Source: Paracyclopina nana (lineage: Eukaryota; Arthropoda; Copepoda; Cyclopoida; Cyclopettidae). From it: a stretch of 64,000 nt of DNA. The notes under the pieces are model-generated. The model searched no databases. It saw nothing but the letters and a program-made list of their open reading frames with translations, and was not told the DNA's origin. The stretch lies in assembly GCA_019096065.1 (NCBI GenBank), contig JAGUCH010000001.1, positions 16,430,001-16,494,000 of the forward strand, in the 5' to 3' direction. Made by a program: the position numbers and the translations under genes. Positions 36,789-50,292 of the stretch are shown here, in pieces. Numbering within the stretch: position 1 is the stretch's first letter; each line of letters opens with the position of its first letter.

Positions 36789-39700
36789 CCAAGATTGTGA
36801 TGATTTTCTCAGGAAACTACCTATTATTACTGAGCTAAAATCAATAGAAGCCATTGAAAGCTCTAATTTCGGGCCAAAACTATTCAAACATAGAATTTGT
36901 ATTGCACATCTCCACTTGAGGCTCCCCTTGCCAAACTGTTGCCTTTTTTTAATGGGGAAATACTAAAACAATTCTTCAAGCATGACTGGGTCATTTAAAA
37001 GATGCAAATACGGCAACAGTCATAAAAGTTTTCCGGAAGCTCAAGTCATTAATGCAATCTTTGCTAGCAGCAATGCTTGGTCAATGACTCAAATCTCATA
37101 TCCTCTCTGGTGGTGATTCTCAAGCAAAATTCAACATCCTGCTCTCAAAAACAAGATGATGATGATGATGAAGGTAGTTCGTGTTTTTCCATTTCCCCCT
37201 CAGCCGTCCGCTGTTTGCTACAGTCCAGTAAATATGTTAGAGCAAATGGCTCTTTAAGGAATATCACGCAAACTTTGAATCCAATTTCATGGCGTTTTGG
37301 CAGCTACGATCGTCTTGATTTCTCTTCAAATGTGTGGCAATCGTTTCAAATTAAAGAAGTTTTGTCTCGCTGAGCAAAAACATTGGACAATGCTAATACG
37401 CAATCCAAATATTGCTGCTCTCTTCTTGCTCATGAAATCTAGTTTCTATTTCTGTTGGCCATCGTAGTAGTGGCTTAATGGTGTAGGAAACATCCATGAA
37501 AATGATGATGATGACGGAAGATAATGAATGTTTTGTGATGCACCTGTAACCAAATTGGAGTAGGGAAGCTAGCATGGAATCAATCATATTTGAACATCCA
37601 ACTTCTAATGACAGAAAATTAATGCGTGCCTTCTACGCAGGGGTGCTTTTTTCACACCCCACAAAGAAGAGATTACCTTATATGATACTGTTAAAAAACA
37701 CATCAGTACAACTGTGGAAAAATTATGGCAAGAACAGGAATCAATTCAAGATTGTCAGAGCTGCAGTGGCCTCTTTGTCTTGAAGAAGAAGTCCATTACA
37801 TGCTTAAGTCTGTGCAGAGTCTCTTTGAGTTATATGGACCCCTAGTTGTAATGACTTCCGCCAACAAAGCACCTACAAATGATGATGACGCTTGATTTCC
37901 TCTCACATCTCCTGAGATATATACTACATTAGGGAGAGAACTCCAATTTCACAGAAGCAGCTCATTTGGGGGCTCTGTGATTCTCTCGACCCCTTTTTCC
38001 TAAATTTCTCTCTCCCCCCAATCCAAGCTCACACAAAACATGGGAAACTGGTGGTTGGTCACACTAATTGAGACCATCTAATTACACCATACATCATCAA
38101 GGCTTGTCCCTTCAAATTACATTTGCTAAATTGCAACGTAGCAAATTGTGATAGAATTGTCAGTCATTACTGATGCATATTTGATGATGCAGAAAAAATG
38201 CTTCTACAATATTTGCAGCCATTGATATGGGCAACTTTTGCTACTTGAAAGAGTGCTTGAATGGTGTGAAAGCCAGGATCAACTGAGAAGAAACAAACTG
38301 AGGTATATGAGACTGCCAACGTTGCTGCATTGCACTGGCATGACAATTTGAGCTTGAATTTTTCATGACCTTCTGCTACATAAAATGTGCTATCTTTCTC
38401 AGTGTCGATACTCACGCAAGCTTTTCACACACACATCACATTATGCGGCCCCTCATTACGATTTTTTCTTCTTGGGGATTTCTTTTTTTTAGTAGTAGCT
38501 TTTTTGTGCCTATCCACTGGTTTTCATGGTGAAAAAATGGAGACTGCTAGCAGGTGAATCCTGGGAGAGATAGGGCTGCAGCCGTCGAAGCAACAACAGC
38601 CCATTAATATTAAATGAGAAAGCCAAGATCCAATTGCTTCACCGCGTGTGTCCCAAATCATGTCGCTTAATGACATCTGGGAACAATAATAATGATAATG
38701 GCACAAATCATTGGACAGCCACAGCCAGGCCATTATTCATCTACTACACCCACTTTTTTAATGCAATATCCAATTTGCCATGATGCATGCTACTACAACA
38801 ATTATTATAGTCCGCTTGTGAAAGCAGTGAAACTTTTCAAGGGATCTCCGCCAAGTTTGGCCGAAAGTTTGGGTGTCCACTTGCATATGTGAGCATTATT
38901 GACCAATGTTGGGAGTTCAATTTTCCTACTATGGATTATCACGCTGTGCTGCTCTAGTATTATTGTGCGAGCTAGCCGTCGTCTAGGGAACGCCAAGAAT
39001 CGGTGGCCACAACAGACCACGAGGGATGAACTTGCTTTCTTTTCTGAAAGGACGACTCGAATCAAAGAGCTCCTCCTCTATTCCACATCATGCGTAGAAA
39101 GCATCTTTGGCATCCATCGAATCTGCCTTCTTATTGGCCCCGTGGATGTGAATCTTTCATGGGAAGAGGCGGGGATAGCTCCAAGATTTTGCCATAGACT
39201 GCAATCTGACACAAAGAGAAAGCTGCTCCTTCATTATATTGCATTAGACGTACTATACCTGGACAGTAGCTGACTCGTTTTAATGATATGAAGCTTCCTT
39301 TATCCAACCACTTCGTCTTTCTCCCCGGACAGCTTTCATAACTTATGCATGACTTGTTTTTCAGCTAGCCTCTTGCAGGCTTGAAAACAGTATTTACTAG
39401 TTTCCTTCTCAGAATTCCTGCTTGGGCTCATTTCTTTATTTTCATGCAAAGTTTGTGTTGTTGCCAAGCCCGAATTATTTATCAGTAGTGTTTTGGGCGC
39501 TCATTTTTCACTTTGAAGTAAGTTGGTTTTTTGTGCACTTCATCGGCCTGCGCGGGAGCTACGCAAAAAGGCATATTAATTATTATTTTACATCAAGGCT
39601 GCGTAGTTGTTGTGGCCCATATCAAGTTCCGGCTAATGAATGAATGCACCATATTTCTCTTCATTAATGCCTAAAGGCAAAGAGCTGACTGACTGCTCTC

Positions 39701-42700
39701 AGCTTAATCGGAATATTTCATTGGTGCAGAAAAAATCCAACTTATTTCTAACTATTATGATAGTATGAAACATTAGAAATTAATGTATTTTGTAATTTGA
39801 TTCAGTAAATTGTTGGAGCTTTTCCTTTTGAAATGAGACTTCAGAATTTCTCCAATTTTGATAGGCAAATCTTTACCTTTATAAAAATCACATACTGATG
39901 TTTTCTGACTTTCTAAAACCCTTTCACCGTATTTTGCAACTGACAATAACCTCATGATTACGTGGAGACTTGTTTGCATTCTGAATGGGAAATGAAAAAG
40001 TGGTCAATTCTCTAGAGCCATGAGACCAATGAACATTAATTGGTTTTTTGCCCACTTTACTGGCAATATACCTGGAAATGCCACGAAAGCATCTGCATTG
40101 GGTCCCTTGGGAACTTTGTGTCTATTAAAAAGCTGTCCACTGAGAATCATTGCTGTAGCTATTTGTATTGATTTATCTGCAAGCCTTTTTTGTGTGTATG
40201 TACACTACGGTTGATATATGCAGTAATTACGTTTCGTGCTTATTATCACATGTTTGCATCACATGATAATATTTTGTGCATATGTTCCTTCTTCCATATG
40301 CGCGAGCTTTGTTATGGCAAGTTAACTGCATCAATGGTAATCAAACCATCTATGCCATATTCAGCGTTTGCCCCCCTTCTGCGTGCATATGCCACAAACT
40401 TGCTACTATTTTCTAGATGAATATGAGCTTAGAAAGCTACTTCAAAAGTCCAACTAAGTGGGTGATTCAAACTGGGGCTTTTTTCTTCAACAGAAAACAG
40501 TTTCGATTTTTCCCTTCAGGGAATCACTTTTGCAAAACGAAATGGAGGAGCAAAATGCATTGAAATTGAATTGATATGCAATATTTCACGGGAGATCATC
40601 ATCATCGTCAGTAGTGGAGCATGAGAAATTTGTGAGTGGTTAGCAGAGTAGCAATGCTATTACTTGGTGTGACCGTAATGAAAATTGGATGAGTATGGCC
40701 TGAGAAACTTTCCAGTTGACCAAATTCGACCAAAAACTGATGATGATGGGAAAAATCTATATACACCACTATGGTCTGGCCTGAAATCTACCTGTCTCGT
40801 AATTATTTTTTCTGGCTACGTACAGGCCTTTCAAACGGGGCAAATAGGTTTTTCTTTCCTGCGAAGATGATCAATTTTTAAAGGCTGTTAACTTTGCCCT
40901 AGGCTGCGTTGCTTTAGTACCAATTTTGGTGGTACACTTCCACAGAGCACATAAAACTAAGCCAGATGCGCTTAGAAAGTTTCCATGCTAATTTCCACGA
41001 GTGCTAAAGCAGTAATGGTCACATCATATGGCCAAATTGCGAATCTCAATCAAAAAATCCAGCATGTTTCTCAAAGAGAATGAATTACTTGGATGTCCAT
41101 TCAGTAGCACACACTGGCACGAAATTGTCTGGATTTTCCATAATTTGAATGCCGCCAGATTTCCCATATTGCTTATAAAGCCAGTTTGTTTTAAGTAAAA
41201 AGTGCTAATACTAATTGAAAATATTGAGGCTGTAATTTACTGAGCCCATTTTTGCCTTTTGTCAACAGATCATAATTGGCCAGTGTGATAAATCTGATTG
41301 CGTGACGGTCTGATCATGTAAATGCAAAAGCATCTGCCAAAAAGTTCTCAGTGAAGCGCAAAGAAGCTTTTTGGTACAATGATTTTCTTCTAAGCTCTTT
41401 TTATTGCCGTACGCTTTCAATATGATAATAAATAGCTGCTCTGCTCTAGCATACAAATCTTGAGAACCTTTTTTGCCAACTGAACATCAAGAAATATTTT
41501 TGACAGATCAGTTCGTATACTATGAAATGGCTAGAATTTTGATTCATGTTTTTGCTACTGCAAAGAATAAGATGGCTAATTCTTGAGAGATTCTGCTAAA
41601 AATGCATGACGGTTGGTCATGGTGGAGTTTTAGTGCCAAATATGCATATTTAGTAATCAAAGTGTCCGGCCACATTCTTGCCTCTACATTATTGCACCAT
41701 GAATATTTAAAGGGATCAATTGACACTGAACCGCATGGTTTTTCAAGGGAATATGTCATTTAATTGTTGCAAATGCCACCTTCTGTAGAGAAAAGCTGAT
41801 TTCTGATTTGATACACCTCATGATAATTACATAGCAGCAGGAATCAAACGATTGTCATGAGAGTAGTGATTACTGTAGAGTAGTGGCACTTTGAAATTGC
41901 TCCTAAATTTGCATGTGAAGATGGAGGATGTGATTTTCAATGTGCCTTATGGCATCTTGCATGCCGAAAGATTGAACAGTTGGCGTAGTAGCAAAAAACA
42001 GCCGAGAGGGATTACAAAGAAGACTTCCATGATGATGATGGAGAAACTTATTGTACGTTATGCTGATACTATTCGTTTTTGCATGCAGAAATGACAAATG
42101 GTCACGTCCGTCTTGGCAAATGCTGAAATCAGGATAGACTAGCCTTGAAATAGCTGCAAATAAGCTGATTGGCATGCTCATGCAGATAACCTCTCAAAAT
42201 AGCAGTAATCAAAGCCTATGAGCAAAGAGCTGACACCCAAAATTGACCCCTGATGTCGTTTTTAACAACTTTTTTATTGACCTAGATGTGGCTTAAGAAA
42301 AGTTCTAATTAATGGTCCAAATCAGCCAAGTCATTTATTTTTTCAATTGACAAGTTTTGTACTAAGTATGAGAAATGTTACTTAGTCAAAATTACTTAGA
42401 TAATTATTTGCTAAGAATCTTAAAAAGTAGCATGCATAGTATTTTTGATAAAGTGACGATGGCCTCCAAAGCATTAATTCATTCTGCTGCTGCTAGAGCT
42501 GGTGAGAAAAATAGTCTTTTAATTGGCAGGAGAATGCAAAAAACGCGAGATGATTAAGGTCGACATAGGTCGATGCTGTGAGTCAATTCCCTTGATAATG
42601 ATCATCAACTAAAAAAGCGTATTTGAAAAAATAGCCCCGGGTCATCTATAAAGCCTGAGAAAACAGGCGAAGCTCATGCAAAATAAAAAGTAATGCCAGT

Positions 42701-43273
42701 TTCCAGCCAAGGACACTTGAGAGTAATTAATCAGCAAAATCAGAAAAGCCTTGTCTATAATCAATTACATAGCACGCGAGCAGATAGCTTCTTTGCCTGA
42801 ATTTTAAAATCCCCTCAAAAAAGCAAATCGTGGCTTTGTGAGAGCTTTTTCAGAGTCGGGGGGGCATTAGCTGAAAAAGGACTTTTACTCATCATAGCAG
42901 TTCCTTTTTGAATTAACGCACCCCATGTTAATTTTATTTTTCTAAAGCCAAGATTTGTTTGCTTTTCTAGCAACTCCTTTGGAAAATTGAAAGCATTTGA
43001 TTAAAGAGGAGAAATATGAAGTTTGGTGGCAATGTGTATATGCCTTTTCCCTCCATTAAATGGCAGGGTGCGAGCAAAAAAGGTCCCAAATTGTTTTATT
43101 GTTGGCTGTGAGAGTCCAGAGACAAATTAATGGCATGCGCGCAAGGAGAAGCAGCAGCAAATAATTTTACAATATTTCACAAAATGGCCAGGAGGAGCAA
43201 TTAGGCAAAATGAAGCTGTTCTACTTGTCAGTCAGCACATTTTCCAAGATCTATCAAGGCATTAGTAGTCATG
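36789..43273. other. Non-coding stretch between the transposase-like relic and the small secreted-protein gene
   Basis: No supported gene. The DNA is AT-rich with short GAT runs (near 37156) and scattered small open frames without domains. The end nearest 43273 is the 3' flank of the minus-strand gene and holds its candidate poly(A) signal at 43095-43100. Confidence 0.5.
43095..43100 (-). promoter_or_regulatory. Poly(A) signal of the 107-aa gene
   Basis: The plus strand reads TTTATT, so AATAAA lies on the gene's strand about 174 bases past the stop codon. No closer canonical signal was seen. Confidence 0.4.
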
Positions 43274-43597
43274 TCATAATTTAATGCCATTGATGAGTTG
43301 TGGTGCCATGATGGCCACCAATTTCGCCAGTGACAATGAGCCAATTCCACTGCTACTCGACATGCCAAGAGCAAATCCAACAATTGACATTAGAGTCGCA
43401 ATCATTGTCCAGGGATTGAATGTGATGGTCACCAATGGCAGATGTGGAAATTGAGGATGATTTCCAAGGTTCAAGTTCCATTGAAGAGCTCTGCTGCTGC
43501 GATCTGTTGCTGATCCGTCTTCAGTCAGAGCTGCAGTAAAATGGACCACCAACTGCAATAATAACAGACAAAGGAGGGATGATGTCTTCGTGGTCAT
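43274..43597 (-). CDS. Small secreted or membrane protein, 107 aa, unknown family
   Basis: The single coding exon starts at ATG 43597 and stops with TGA at 43276-43274. Residues 1-24 form a strong signal peptide (leucine-rich core LLCLLLLQLVV). A polar stretch (25-60) with one dibasic-poor, Arg/Asn-containing segment follows, then two hydrophobic segments (about 62-80 and 86-103) rich in Ile, Met, Ala and Gly. No cysteine follows the signal peptide. The gene model is helped by a very good acceptor, CTGCCTTCTCTAG at about 43613-43625, 15 bases before the ATG. Upstream minus-strand donors at 43875/43874 (ACCAG|GTAAAT) or about 43754 (TTGAG|GTAAAG) imply a non-coding first exon. AATAAA on the minus strand lies at 43100-43095. 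The family is not recognised; it may be lineage-specific. Confidence 0.6.
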   Translation of the reverse strand: MTTKTSSLLCLLLLQLVVHFTAALTEDGSATDRSSRALQWNLNLGNHPQFPHLPLVTITFNPWTMIATLMSIVGFALGMSSSSGIGSLSLAKLVAIMAPQLINGIKL

Positions 43598-44995
43598 CGT
43601 GATCCAAAAATCCTAGAGAAGGCAGAAAAAGTGAGAAAATTGGACTTGGCAGGAAGCAAGGTGATTTTCTCTGATTTTCTCCTCCTCAAAGCATCAAAAG
43701 AGGTTTCTTTTGAATTTTCAAAATAAAAAAAATATTTTAATTTATTCTTTACCTCAATTCCAAGATCCAACGGTGGCCTCCCTGATCTGAGCTGTTGACC
43801 GGCGTACTGGTCAAGAAATCAGCTGCGGCCACGCCCTTCGCGAGAGCTGATGATGCATTGTGTTGTGTATTTACCTGGTTCCAAAATTAGAATTCCATCG
43901 CTAACGCGAAATGGTGGACGTTGACAAACTCGGCTCAGTGGAGTCCATCAGTTTTTTCCGAGACTCCCATTATTTTTTCGCTGCTGCCAGCTACTGCACA
44001 GTGGGGTCACGTTCCTCTCTCCAATACCAGAAGTTATTGAATTCAATAGTAGGTGGCAAAAAGTGTTGATGCTGGATAAGGCGAAAGATAGCCGGTTTGG
44101 CCTGCCTGAAATATTGCTTCAAGCCTTTTAAAAATCCTCAGCAGCTCACATCATAGTAATGCTATTTGGCAGCAAAAAATCACTGCATGCTTCCTTAATT
44201 AATGAGCATAGTTGGGTGCATATTTGCTCTCCTCGGCTCAAATCTTCAGCTTTGGGGTGATTAAGAGCATGTACTAAAGTCTGGACCAGTAGAGCCTGAA
44301 ATTGAAGATTTTTCATTGGAAAACACGTGTACGTTTTCTTAGAGGACAACAAATTGCAACTCTGTGTATGCTCGACTCTTATTGGTTTTTTCTTTCAATG
44401 TATAAAATAAGGGCCAGGCCGCAAAGCGGATGAAAGATCTGTCATGCAAGAGCTCGCAAGTGCGATAAGGATTGAGCAAATGTTTGCGATCCTCTCTAGT
44501 TCTGGATTTGTTCAGTCCACGAAAATTTCATGGTTACTCGTCATTTCCTTTGCATAAAGCCAGAAGATAAAAGAAACATCCTCTACGCTCTAATGATTCA
44601 CTAAAGTCAATACGTCTTAACAGCAGGCTGCCAAATAAATAAGTCCTAACTTTAAGAGCTGACAACCACTCGAACTGATCAATTAATTTCAAAATTAATT
44701 GTCATTTGGTCGCATGAATTCTTAATGCAGTTACTAATGAAAATAATCCAAAAACGTTACAACTAAGCTCAGTTTTTTGCAATTGGGTAAATGGAGCGGT
44801 ATATCTGTTCAAATCTGTGTCCGCAAAAATCCTAACCGTTAAAATCCGTTCAGCAAAAATCCATCAATTGTGAATTCGATGATTAAAAATTCGTTTTATC
44901 ACTTTTTAAGGATACAAGAGATCTCAAAACGACTTTGTCTTTTTCATTTTTCGCGGACAAAAGATTAGCGAAGCGGATATACACGGAGCTTATTT

Positions 44996-45092
44996 TTACG
45001 GAACGGATTTTAACTGTACGGATTTCTGCGGATACGGATTTCTGCGGATACGGATTTTTGCTGATGCGGACTTTTGTTGATACGGATTTGAA
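44996..45092 (+). repeat. Tandem repeat, unit about 16 bp
   Basis: Five to six degenerate units of the type TTTCTGCGGATACGGA are arranged head to tail; two adjacent copies are identical. Related words in the opposite orientation (AAAAATCCGT-like) occur about 150 bp upstream at 44818-44866. Open frames through it are repeat translations, not genes. Confidence 0.75.
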
Positions 45093-46981
45093 TAGTACAT
45101 TCAATGAAGCCAATGTTAGCTGGCATCGACTTTAGGCGTTAGTGCAAAAAATGCGGATTTTGATTGAGACTCGCGAGGAACATAATCAAGATTCGCTCGC
45201 TGATTCGGCGAGTGTGAGCCAAGAAAAAAGTCTTGATGAGCACCGGATGCTCTGCTCACTTTTGCCTATACAAAAAGATAATCCACGTGCACACGACAAT
45301 AGCAAAATGGCAGCAGCTTGCTGTAAAATCATTATTGTTGCGAGCCAGAGGAGTAACTCAGTAGTCAGTAAAAGAGATCCTGAGGATAGATAATGGCTTG
45401 TTGTCGGCAAAGCTGCTTTAAAAGTGATTCTTCCCACGTTGGGCAACGGATTCTTCTTCTTCTGCCAGTTATTGCTCTCATCCTCAAGCTCCTCATAATT
45501 CCAGTAGCATATATACATCTACTTTTTTGGGCTTGCCAGTGGTCGTTTCCTCTCTTGAAGCCTACCTTTACTGTTCTTGAAATTTGGGTTCGTTTTTCCC
45601 AACACATAACAGCTACCATCCGACCCAACGTATTTATTTACTACTACCTATGCTTGGTTGCCATATTTGCAAAAGGTCGTTATGCTCAATGACTGAAGTC
45701 AACTGTTTTCCAAGAGCTTTTTTTGATGGTGATCATTACCATTATAGTTTTTTTTTGGATTATTGAAAGGCAATTTCAGCTTTTAAAGTGCGAGGCCACT
45801 TTGCGTAGCTTTGCTCCAATTGCAGCACATTGTAAATAACCAGAGATTGACTATTAGAATAATAAGCCTTTGTTTCCGTCGGCCACTATGTAATACTATA
45901 TGGGTAAGTATGAAAAAGTGCGAGGAAATCATGAGAAAGAAATTATTCCTGGCTTTGGACAGTTGATTGATGTAGAACGGCTATATGGTATTGTGTGTGT
46001 TTTTTCCAATGCTACTCTAAAATTAGCTCACTTTTTATTGGTCTCACATTTGGAAGAAATGGCTCTGTGTGTCAGTATTATCATCAGATTTTCTTCCTCT
46101 TCTTAATGGACAACTGGTGCCAGAACCAAGAAGGAGGAGCCAGTAGTGCCATTGTGTGAAGAAAAGTTCTAGACTGGAACAGCATCCTATATGCAAATTA
46201 CTATTTGCCTCACTTTAATTTGTGGCTCATGGCTACAGCCTAAAATTAAAGAGCGGAGCTGCTTGAAATGACTCAGTTTTGTGTTGTCAGTTCTTTCTGA
46301 GCAGGCTTTACCCTAATAACTGAATTAAATATGCAAGCTGGAAAAGTAAGACTTAAATAGTTTAATAGTGATCTGCTTGCTGATGACATTATTTTGTTCA
46401 TTTTTTCTGTTTGAAAGAATGCTGTTGCATTTTGAGAATTGTTCGGAAAACGGAGTAAATCGCAGACTTCCTTCGCTGATGATTTACAGAGCATGATGAA
46501 TCACAGCAACAACATCATCATTTCGGAAAAGAAGTGGATGAGGACTGTCATCATCTTGGCTGATAATTATCACAAAGTCATCGAGAGCTAAATTGTCTCA
46601 CTTTATGCCAAAAAAACAAGCATTTCCTTTGTGTTCACACACAACAATAATATACTATCCCAAATTGGAGCCTTCTCTTTCTGGCTGCATTTCACAGTAG
46701 GAAAAATGAACGCTCCATAAACCTGTCTGGTATGTTAAGCCAATGTTCCAATAAATAAGCCATTCTTGACAAGTTGCCATAATAATGGTATTAGCCATAT
46801 CTTCTTCTTTATCCCAATGTCTAGCTTCCTTTTTCCTCTATCAGTAGCGATTTGATGTCTGTTTCTCGTCAAAAAGTCGAAGAATCTTGATCGCTGGGCC
46901 AATTTAATCCATTCCTATCATAGGAAGGCTACTACAGTAATTCAGCATGGCTGCATAGCTTGCCTTATCTCTTCGTATCTG

Positions 46982-47338
46982 TCAAGCCAGGAATGGAGTT
47001 CCGCAAGGGTTTTCTCGGCTTTGAAAAGTCATCATTGGAAATTGTCCTTGATTTATCAAAGTTGGCAAATAGTGCTGCTGCTTCACGTATGTGCATGAAG
47101 CTGCTATTTGTAGTCCCATAACCTTTAGCATGACAAGACAATAGATCATTATGCGGGCTTTTTTGCGTGCAACTTCGTATACAGACCAACTATTAAGGGA
47201 TTCAGCGCAAAAAGACTTTCTGGTTTTGCGGTCGCATCCCTGATTACTCGAGCAGGCAAGCATCATCATCTGACTGTCAATCAAACAAATGGCAAATAGT
47301 GCTATAAAGCTGCGGAAAAACGCGAGCAATTTTACCAT
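46982..47338 (-). CDS. Doubtful small secreted-protein ORF, 118 aa
   Basis: The frame starts with MVKLLAFFRSFIALFAICL, a plausible signal peptide. A short cysteine-containing segment follows (CSSNQGCDRKTRKSFC) and then a stretch with dibasic sites (ARKKAR). The second half is less protein-like, so an unseen splice after MLK (AAG|GTTATG) may exist. No family is recognised and there is no downstream support. It may be a chance frame. Confidence 0.2.
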   Translation of the reverse strand: MVKLLAFFRSFIALFAICLIDSQMMMLACSSNQGCDRKTRKSFCAESLNSWSVYEVARKKARIMIYCLVMLKVMGLQIAASCTYVKQQHYLPTLINQGQFPMMTFQSRENPCGTPFLA

Positions 47339-50141
47339 ATTGCATATGGCTGCTGCGAAATTCAGCTATATTCTCGGTCTGTCGAAATCCCAGTTTTTTG
47401 GCCTGACATGCATGAACATTAGGACTTGTCCTTTTTTCCTAATTTTCCATTCAGTGATACGGTCTAATCTTCTTGCTTCCTACCATTTTAAAATCAAATT
47501 CCCACCATGCAGGATTTTTTTGTCAGTGTCAGTTGAACCGAATGCTATATTCTAGTCAATTTTGCATTGCATGCCATCATGCTTTATGATGCTGGCAAGT
47601 TTTGTCATTGAAAATAGCAGCAGCAGCAGCAGCCATTTTTTGCCTGGCCCTCGGGCATTCAAAGTAAATTGATGCCTGTGCAAGAACAGGAAATCGCATA
47701 AGAAAATTGGATGCTCGTTAAAAAAGTGTAGTATTTATAAGTAATACATTTGCTGAAGCATCTGATGATCCTACTCAGGTATTCCAAAGAAGCCCTGTGA
47801 GAACAAATCTCCATAAATGCCAGCAGAGATGAGATAAGAAACCGTACAAATGCTGGCTGCTCAGTTACAGCTGACAATAATAACAGGAGGACTCTCTTGT
47901 ATCTAGTGAGCACTTTTTGTAGGATTGCGTGAGCCTTTTCCTGCCCGCTCGCGGATGACTAAACCGATCTGGCGAAAACAAGGCAATATCCCAGGGTGAA
48001 TCAGGTCACAAACTTGCTCTATCACCAGATATGCTATATAAGGGCAACTAGATAATAGCGAAGACTTTTGCATGTCTCTTTCTGCAAAAACGACGACTTC
48101 AATAGTCTCTCTATACCCAGAGATACCAGCCCAAAAAAGAGAAAGCTTAATGGCTGAAAATGGCTAAAAATGCCCTTATTCGTTCTTGTGAATCAAGTAT
48201 TGGAATTGTGGTTTCTGCATGGAGGGTCTCTATTTTTTGGCTGGAGGCAGAGCCAAAAGTCTTTTACAATGTCAGCAGAGAGTCGTTGCAAGCCACGACG
48301 GAAGATACACTTGGATCAGCATGACGTGTCTTCTCTCCTTGGCTTTCTGGGGAAGTCAAGCAATCAAGAGTAGAAAGCTGCTGGTAGCTGCTGCTGCTGC
48401 TGCATGACATATCCGAAAAGAATACTGGATGACAAAGCCCCACAAATGCTAGGTATCGACCAAACAAGGATCCTCTTCTTCTCCCAAGCCTCGATCCTCC
48501 AAAGAGAGTCTTATCTATTGGAGAAAGCAGCTTGGAGCCTTTGTTCCTTCGTCTTTCACCTGAAAGCCCTCTTGGCTCCTAAAGCTACCGACTTTGCCGA
48601 GGAAATTATCCATCATGGCAAGAAAAAGCAGCTATGCCAAACAAAAATGAGGAAAATGATGCAGTTTTGAATTCATAGCTTACTTTCTGAGGGTCCCTTT
48701 TAATTACAGCCACATCAAGTCCCCCTCGAAAAAGTCCAAATTATCATCATCGTCATCATCGCTTCCAGCTGCTGTAGAATGCTGCTGCTGTGCACCTTTC
48801 CATCTCATAAAGAGAAAGCAAACATGCAAACACATTATAGATTGTGGGTGGTGAAGGGTAGGGCTCGATCCCATCGTGATGTTGATGATGATTTTCTTTT
48901 TGTGGCTTCCACAGCCGAAAAAGCAGCAGCAGCAGCTCATTTAGCAGATTGTGTAGTCGATTTTCACAACTCCCAGCTCGGTCATCACCGCAGCTAGATC
49001 TACCGTCCGCGATGTCTTTGATACATGCAATGCTGCTTTCACTTCTCTCTCCAGAAGAACAGCAGCTAATAGACCAAACACGAAAAGCTAGGGGAAGCTG
49101 AGACACTGTAGTATCACAGCAGTCGAGAATTGAAGTAACGCTGATGATGAGAAGCTAAGCTGAAAAATAAGAGTTGTTTGGCTCGTCATGTCGAGCCTTT
49201 GATGCAAAAATTATCCTTTATTCAACATTGAACTTTATATGTATGCATAATTTAATTATCGCCTAAAAGTATTTTTAGTTGAAATATTTTTAAATGAAAC
49301 TTATAATGAATCAATCTGATGCCATTGATCAAAATGTCAGATTAGTAGAGAAGTTTTTTTTAGCTTTTTGAGCAGATTGAAAAGTAAGCAAGACACTCCA
49401 TAATTTTTTTAGTGGGATATTTTCAATAAAAGTCCAAACTTTTCGCATCATTTAGCCCAGTTCAGCTCATCATCTGCGCTACTTCAATGCTACACTCCTT
49501 TAGCCAAGAACTGTAACAAGGAGAAAACAACTACATTATATAGCGTAGCTTTCCATCCGAGAACCAATCAGGCTGAACTAGTTTTCTCTCAGGATGACTG
49601 CTGAGAGTGGGAGAGCATGTTGTTTGTTCCATCGTGATAAAAGTCACGCAATTGCAGCCAGCTCTCAATGTTGGCACTTGGCTGACACCAGCAAAGATAT
49701 GACCTTTTTCCACTCGCAGTGCTATTATCACACCACTTTCGTCATCTTTCATCAGCTTTCCACCACCACCAGCTAATAACAATGGAAAGTTTCATCATCA
49801 TCATGCAATCTGGATAATGGACTAGACGACGGCAGTATAGACGGTTATATGATGTTTTTTTGTGGCTCTCACGTGCACCACACCTAGCTCTCATCATCAT
49901 CAACGACCATGAGCGAGGGCTCTCTCCAAAAAAAACCCCTCAAAATTCAGGGGATTCTGTCCTCTCATTTTGGCCGCAAAAAATCGATGCCTTGAATCCC
50001 AGGGATGATAATTTTATTGTTTACTTAATTCAGTATAACTAAATCCCCATGAGATTTGAGGGTGTGGCTGTCATCAAATCCGCGTTAGTAAAGCTACTCA
50101 GTGGCAAAAAAGGTTTGTTTGCAGACAAATGGCACTCGGAC

Positions 50142-50147
50142 TTTATT
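50142..50147 (-). promoter_or_regulatory. Poly(A) signal of paralog B
   Basis: AATAAA on the minus strand, about 146 bases past the stop codon. A second one lies at 50018-50013. Alternative 3' ends are possible, as in paralog A. Confidence 0.5.
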
Positions 50148-50292
50148 GGATATGGATATGTAATGGCACTAATGGAAACCAAGCAGAAGAACGCTATACA
50201 TAGTACATTATTGCACATTCAGAGTTGTGTGTGTGTATATATGGCATAAATGGTACTACGACTAATATAGTTGAGCTTGTAAATATTTGCAT

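Larger units (their letters stand above)
43876..50012. other. Non-coding stretch with a tandem repeat and a doubtful small ORF
   Basis: Apart from the 16-bp tandem repeat and the doubtful secreted ORF listed separately, I see no supported gene. A CAG run lies at about 47616-47632, and AC- and GT-rich runs lie near the 3' flank of paralog B (about 50225-50240). Confidence 0.45.

Noticed and set aside
38899-39273. 124-codon plus-strand frame with an N-terminal hydrophobic segment
   Set aside because: The hydrophobic start is suggestive, but the rest shows no domain or conserved cysteine pattern, and no splice signals or poly(A) signal frame it convincingly.
44935-45135. 66-aa open frame through the 16-bp array
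   Set aside because: It is a translation of the tandem repeat; opposite-strand frames are equally open.
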